A stretch of DNA of 10,000 nt from Acropora yongei. Lineage: Eukaryota > Cnidaria > Anthozoa > Scleractinia > Acroporidae. Location: positions 1,252,753 through 1,262,752 of the forward strand of contig BLFN01000225.1 in NCBI GenBank assembly GCA_014634225.1, read 5' to 3'. The translations under genes and the position numbers were made by a program. Positions 7,268 to 10,000 of the stretch are shown one piece after another; within the stretch, counting starts at the first letter, position 1, and each line of letters starts with the position of its first letter. Below the pieces are notes generated by a model. That model saw nothing but the letters and a program-made list of their open reading frames with translations, did not search any database and had not been told where the DNA came from.

Positions 7268-7456
7268 ATGGCAAGTACCGCTAAGTCTTCCACTCCGGTG
7301 AGAGACTGGCTTTACAAGGTGGAAAAATATCACTACGATGACAAGGACAAAAGTCTGCAACAAGCAGCAAGAATCCGCCTAACGGTTCATAAAGACAGGC
7401 GCCGGAATGCCCGGCAAATTCCTTCCCACAGCTATCACGCAGGAGCTAATGAGTAG
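7268..7456 (+). CDS. Small unrecognised protein or first exon, 62 residues
   Basis: The ATG at 7268 has an excellent start context (GAAAATGGC), and codon use looks more like coding sequence than that of other short frames here. The product starts MASTAKSSTPVRDWLYKVEK, is highly charged and hydrophilic, and carries a basic stretch HKDRRRNAR around residues 46-54. It has no signal peptide or membrane segment and ends ...GANE before TAG at 7454-7456. A pyrimidine-rich acceptor-like CTCTCTTGACCAG ends near 7229, so an upstream non-coding exon is possible. A GTGAGA donor-like site inside the frame (after the codons for SSTP) could instead make this a short first exon. The DW...Y...R.R arrangement faintly recalls tektin N-termini, but the match is too weak for a name. 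Confidence 0.35.
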   Translation: MASTAKSSTPVRDWLYKVEKYHYDDKDKSLQQAARIRLTVHKDRRRNARQIPSHSYHAGANE

Positions 7457-7483
7457 GAATATGCGACTCCCATACTTGGCCTA

Positions 7484-7668
7484 GTCACGGCGTTTTTCAG
7501 GACTGGTCTATTTTTAGTATACTTTTTTTGTGTGAAAGAAAGCCGGTTCCGGTCTAGGGACGCAGTGACACAAATTAGTTTCTTGTGATTGGTCATGGCA
7601 CTCCGACGGGATTCTCAATCCAGCGAAATTAAATCTAAAAATAAATCGGTCTTTGAAACTGCCGTGAC
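7484..7668. mobile_element. MITE, 185 bases, with 34-base terminal inverted repeats
   Basis: The left end 7484-7517 and the reverse complement of 7635-7668 match at 26 of 34 positions. Both start with GTCACGGC and both end with TATTTTTAG. The interior (7518-7634) has no reading frame of note, so this is a non-autonomous DNA transposon. A clear target-site duplication is not visible, and the superfamily is not assignable from what I see. It lies 28 bases after the stop codon of the frame at 7268-7456. Confidence 0.7.
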
Positions 7669-7708
7669 GGGAATATAGTGCATGCTCCTACTCATCGGTT
7701 CCTGATAT

Positions 7709-7811
7709 CCACTATCTCCTCGCAGCTCTGAAAACGAAGTTTACTGCTCGTTTCGCAACGCTTCGTTTCAGCACACACTACCGCCCCAAGGCAACAGAAG
7801 AAGTATAGTGG
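7709..7811. repeat. Second foldback structure, about 103 bases
   Basis: The outer arms CCACTAT (7709-7715) and ATAGTGG (7805-7811) are exact inverted repeats. Inside, CTGAAAACGAAG (7728-7739) pairs with CTTCGTTTCAG (7761-7771) apart from one bulged A. The region between the stems is poorly paired. This is likely a decayed miniature element 40 bases from the MITE. Confidence 0.45.
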
Positions 7812-7827
7812 GGATAAAAAGACCAAT

Positions 7828-7833
7828 TTTATT
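7828..7833 (-). promoter_or_regulatory. Candidate AATAAA poly(A) signal, minus strand
   Basis: Plus-strand TTTATT reads AATAAA on the minus strand, 92 bases after the stop of the candidate exon at 7925-8046. This is a common word in AT-rich DNA; only the spacing supports it. Confidence 0.2.
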
Positions 7834-7924
7834 CATTAATGCAAATCATCAGAACCAAAAAATAAGATAAAAAACATGCTGGCAATACTTTATAACAGCA
7901 CAACATATTTAAAGTTCGTAAACT

Positions 7925-8046
7925 TCAAAACGGTTCTTCATTTAAATAAAATTTACAAAGTTTCCCACACGAGCCATTTTCACACCGGCAATGCAATATT
8001 TTATTCATTAAATGAAAAATATCAAGTTTGTGAAATTTTGTCTGTG
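7925..8046 (-). CDS. Candidate terminal exon of unrecognised minus-strand gene
   Basis: On the minus strand a strong polypyrimidine acceptor (CTGTTTTTTTTTCTTAAAG) is followed by 40 codons ending in TGA, with AATAAA 92 bases later. The peptide begins AQTKFHKLDIFHLMNKILHC and ends with a cysteine-rich stretch CRCENGSCGKLCKFYL. The C-x-C-x4-C-x3-C spacing is suggestive of metal or disulphide bonding but matches no family I can name. No upstream exon is identified. The strand order acceptor, frame, stop and poly(A) signal is the only real support, and chance is a serious alternative in such AT-rich DNA. Confidence 0.2.
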
Positions 8047-8119
8047 CTTTAAGAAAAAAAAACAGCACATGGGGCATGTCCAGTTTGTCCCCTCCTCCGG
8101 ATGGAACACAGGACAACCC

Positions 8120-8590
8120 TATAAAGAAAGAGTTTACACATCATTTTCAATTTGCTTTTTCTTGTGCAAACCTCTACTAACTCAATCCTATAATAATGTC
8201 AAACGTGGTTTCAAGTTTAATTGCTGATCAAATCTCGACCGTTGCAAATCATTGGGAAATATCTTTACTTATATCTTACTTTACTTGTATATTAGGCCAT
8301 TATATCATTCATCCTTGCCTCGGCGAGTGGATCACAAGGATTCTCGAAAGGGTGGCGACAGTGCGCACATGCGCTAGTGTAGCTTGCTAAGGTCTGTCGG
8401 AACCTTTTTTCGCTCTTCTTGTGCCTTGGCTTTCCACAGCAAGCTGACCTTGGCATATTCCAGCCCTCTCCCAAACAAAAAAAACATTTGCTTAATACCT
8501 GCAAAATTCCGATAAGAATGTTACTCTAATAAGCACTTTGCGCACTCAAAACCCTCTTTGAAACCTCTGTTATTTTCCTTACTAAGGCAG
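8120..8590. other. No supported gene
   Basis: A minus frame at 8292-8504 contains cysteines (CFFCLGEG, SACCGKPRHK, ACAHCRHPFENPC) and a higher GC content than its surroundings. I recognise no zinc-finger family in it, and its start lies in low-complexity sequence. TGCGCACATGCGC near 8363 is a near-palindrome. Confidence 0.35.
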
Positions 8591-8597
8591 AATAGGG

Positions 8598-8613
8598 AAT
8601 TTAGACCGCGACG

Positions 8614-8646
<33 letters not shown>

Positions 8647-8875
8647 TCAGGAAACAATGATCTGATGGGATAAATAAGAAAAAAAGAAGCGTGCTGCACG
8701 TGCGGCACTCACTTTAAACAATTCTATGACGTAGTTTACGAAACGACAACGTCAAATTTTTAAATTTCAGGTTTAAACGACAACGTGAACACCCAGCAGC
8801 AAATCTTTCATTCTCTATATACCTCGTGCACAATGGCACGACATATCCGGGGCTTCCGTGACGAATGGCCCTCGA
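8598..8875. mobile_element. Interspersed repeat with CGGCAA array
   Basis: It starts GGGAATTTAGACCGCGACGA, continues into the CGGCAA array and CGTCAGGAAACAATGATCTG, then GTGCTGCACGTGCGGCACTC, ACGACAACGTCAAATTTTTA and ACGACAACGTGAACACCCAG. This order (GGGAATTTA head, CGACGGCAACG tract, CAATGATCTGAT-like stretch, GTGAACAC) fits, from memory, a very abundant anthozoan non-autonomous DNA element. The right end is not resolved and no matching inverted head is seen there, so the copy is probably truncated. No protein is encoded. Confidence 0.6.
8615..8644 (+). repeat. CGGCAA microsatellite, five perfect units
   Basis: The hexamer CGGCAA is repeated five times without error and followed by CGTCAGG. 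It sits in the head of the interspersed repeat, where one or two such units are usual by my recall, so this copy looks expanded. Confidence 0.9.
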
Positions 8876-9082
8876 TTCCGACAAACGCTAATTAGGGGTA
8901 TATATAAACAAAAAGTAAAGAAAATCGGCTAAAATCTGGGAAGAACAGCTTGAAAATTCCTTTTTTTACGGGGTCTTTATTCAGCTTACAACTTAGGATT
9001 CATCTGGCTTTTTCTTTTTAACACTTAAAGATTCCCTTTCCGAATTTTTTGCGGTACTCTAACAGAACCTTATATGTGTGTA

Positions 9083-9212
9083 TATTTTTTTTTATTTAAG
9101 GGTGAAGTCTTCTAGCGCTGAGGCACTTATTGGGGACACTAAATTGAAACTGAATCGAACCCGAGCAGCATTGCTGGGAGGCCAGTGCTCTCAACACGGC
9201 TCTCACAGATGG
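9083..9212 (-). mobile_element. tRNA-derived SINE copy, minus strand, internally deleted
   Basis: Read on the minus strand: TGAGAGCACTGGCCTCCCAG (A-box region, about 9173-9193), then CAATGCTGCTCGGGTTCGAT with a B box GGTTCGATTCA at 9151-9161. TTTCAATTTAGTGTCCCCAA and TAAGTGCCTCAGCGCTAGAA follow, then a CTTAAATAAA-type A-rich tail near 9090. It shares GAGCACT..CCTCCCA.CAATG and GTGTCCCCA with the plus-strand copy at 1145-1385, so both belong to one family. Here the middle body (the pyrimidine-rich part and the TTTGATTTGA stretch) is absent, leaving head joined to tail. Confidence 0.7.
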
Positions 9213-9355
9213 AAGTGATATTTTTTTTAGCGTTCAAGAAACCAACTTCCACAAGTCTGAACTTACATGCAAAATTGGAGCCTTCAAATGTCCCACGGGA
9301 GTTAAGTGGCGAATTTTAACATTCCTACAAGAGTTGTAATTAATGGAGAGCGAGG

Positions 9356-9471
9356 TATTAGGGAGTTTAAGATCTACGATGCGACGGTAGCGAAAACGTT
9401 GCACGGCCATCACTCGCCTTTTTTTATTTCTGTACATTTCTTTCTTGTTCTCGGCGAATCTGCGGGGTGAA

Positions 9472-9502
<31 letters not shown>

Positions 9503-9535
9503 GAACACACAGCCGCGATTTTAAATTTTCTCTCC
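9356..9535. mobile_element. Diverged second copy of a GGGA(A/G)TTTA-type repeat
   Basis: Begins TTAGGGAGTTTAAGATCTAC, then GATGCGACGGTAGCGAAAAC, TTCTGTACATTTCTTTCTTG and, near the end, AAAACGTGAACACACAGCCG. The layout (GGGA.TTTA head, CGACGG tract, ACGTGAACAC near the far end) parallels the element at 8598-8875, but the sequences differ enough to be another subfamily. The right boundary is estimated. A minus reading frame (9234-9479) runs across it and is not a gene. Confidence 0.5.
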
Positions 9536-9558
9536 TAGCTTTGACACCGCACCTCTAA

Positions 9559-10000
9559 GGCCCTGTTTACAAGAAGGTAGGGTAACCCCACTGCCAGGAT
9601 AACCCTAGCAACAAGGTTAAGAGATAGCCTGGGTTTACAAGCAAAATTTTCAGGTAGGGTAACCCTACTGCCCGAGACAACTTTACGCTTGTTCCGCTTT
9701 GGTTACTTTGAAATTAAAGCACGAACATATAACAAAACTGGAAAAGAATTTATTTTCAGAGTAAGAATATGACAAATTGTGATGTTTTCTAGGCCGTATT
9801 TCGCTGAAGTTGTCGGTATTATGATCATATTTTGCTATTGGGAGCCAAAATAGAGTTGTCTCGGGTAGGCAAGTTGTCCTTAGCAGAGCATTTACAAGGC
9901 GCTAGGGTTACCCTAGTGCCAGGGTAACCCTAGCAGTCAGCTAGGGTTACCCTAGCTCTAGGCCAACCCTAGCTGCCTTGTAAATACGTCGTTGAAAATA
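9559..10000. mobile_element. Foldback MITE-like element with GGGTTACCC-type palindromic subterminal repeats
   Basis: TTTACAAG marks the ends and internal joints: direct at 9566-9573, 9634-9641 and 9891-9898, and inverted (CTTGTAAA) at 9977-9984. CCCGAGACAACT (9671-9682) is exactly inverted at 9854-9865 and brackets a unique core of about 170 bases. From 9891 to 9984 the sequence folds into one long hairpin whose arms hold CTAGGGTTACCCTAG (9902-9916, 9941-9955) and AGGGTAACCCTAG (9921-9933). The left head GGCCCTGTTTACAAG (9559-9573) is not matched at the right by CTTGTAAACAGGGCC, so the right end is altered or lies beyond the window. There is no coding capacity. Confidence 0.65.
9891..9984. 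repeat. Near-palindromic hairpin, 94 bases
   Basis: TTTACAAGGC (9891-9900) is inverted as GCCTTGTAAA (9975-9984). Between them, GGGTTACCC or GGGTAACCC units lie nearly symmetrically around a centre at AGTCA (9935-9939). Each CTAGGGTTACCCTAG is itself almost self-complementary, so several alternative folds exist. Confidence 0.75.

Noticed and set aside
7839..7846. Second octamer ATGCAAAT as a promoter
   Set aside because: No TATA box or other ordered motif accompanies it. The same word also occurs at 396-403 and near 4332 without context.
9234..9479. Minus-strand 81-codon frame
   Set aside because: It crosses a dispersed repeat and has no recognisable domain.
9902..9955. Telomeric repeat array or CRISPR-like array
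   Set aside because: The GGGTTACCC units are palindromic and part of a hairpin element. They are not head-to-tail TTAGGG repeats, and there are no regular unique spacers.

Overview
The window is AT-rich eukaryotic DNA: gene-poor, with no bacterial-style operons, ribosome binding sites or long reading frames, and with splice-like signals and many short non-autonomous repeats. The repeat types point to a cnidarian, most likely an anthozoan such as a stony coral. They include a tRNA-derived SINE with recognisable A and B boxes, a CGGCAA-containing interspersed repeat, foldback elements and MITEs. That assignment rests on my recall of anthozoan repeat families, not on a search.

The one gene I can name with confidence lies on the minus strand at about 2563-3657. 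Its terminal exon (2563 to about 2996) encodes a complete but divergent TGF-beta/BMP-type cystine-knot domain ending in CGCR and a stop codon. It has six of the usual seven cysteines; the cysteine that normally forms the inter-chain disulphide is replaced by tyrosine. The two tryptophans usual in BMP-type ligands are both methionine. About 560 bases upstream on the same strand is a short reading frame with a strong start context, a signal-peptide-like start (MGKGPVILIVLSL) and a splice donor of matching phase (3558-3657). I read these as the first and last exons of a secreted ligand. The large prodomain and furin site expected of the family are not visible.

Region by region: 1-1140 holds little beyond a degenerate 47-base tandem repeat. 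A plus-strand SINE copy lies at about 1145-1385, and 1386-2480 is featureless. The TGF-beta-like gene fills 2480-3660, and 3660-5230 shows no gene. At 5239-5287 there is a compact promoter-like block: two identical 12-base palindromes flank an octamer, with a TATA box just after. A G-rich tract (5626-5737) and a splice-bounded open stretch (5788-5927) follow. From 6460 to the end, foldback repeats, a MITE, a small unrecognised reading frame (7268-7456), a minus-strand SINE, two diverged copies of one interspersed repeat, and a large hairpin-rich element with GGGTTACCC-type palindromes (9559 to the window end) dominate.

Apart from the ligand gene, coding calls are tentative, because eukaryotic exons without recognisable domains cannot be separated from chance open frames by eye.
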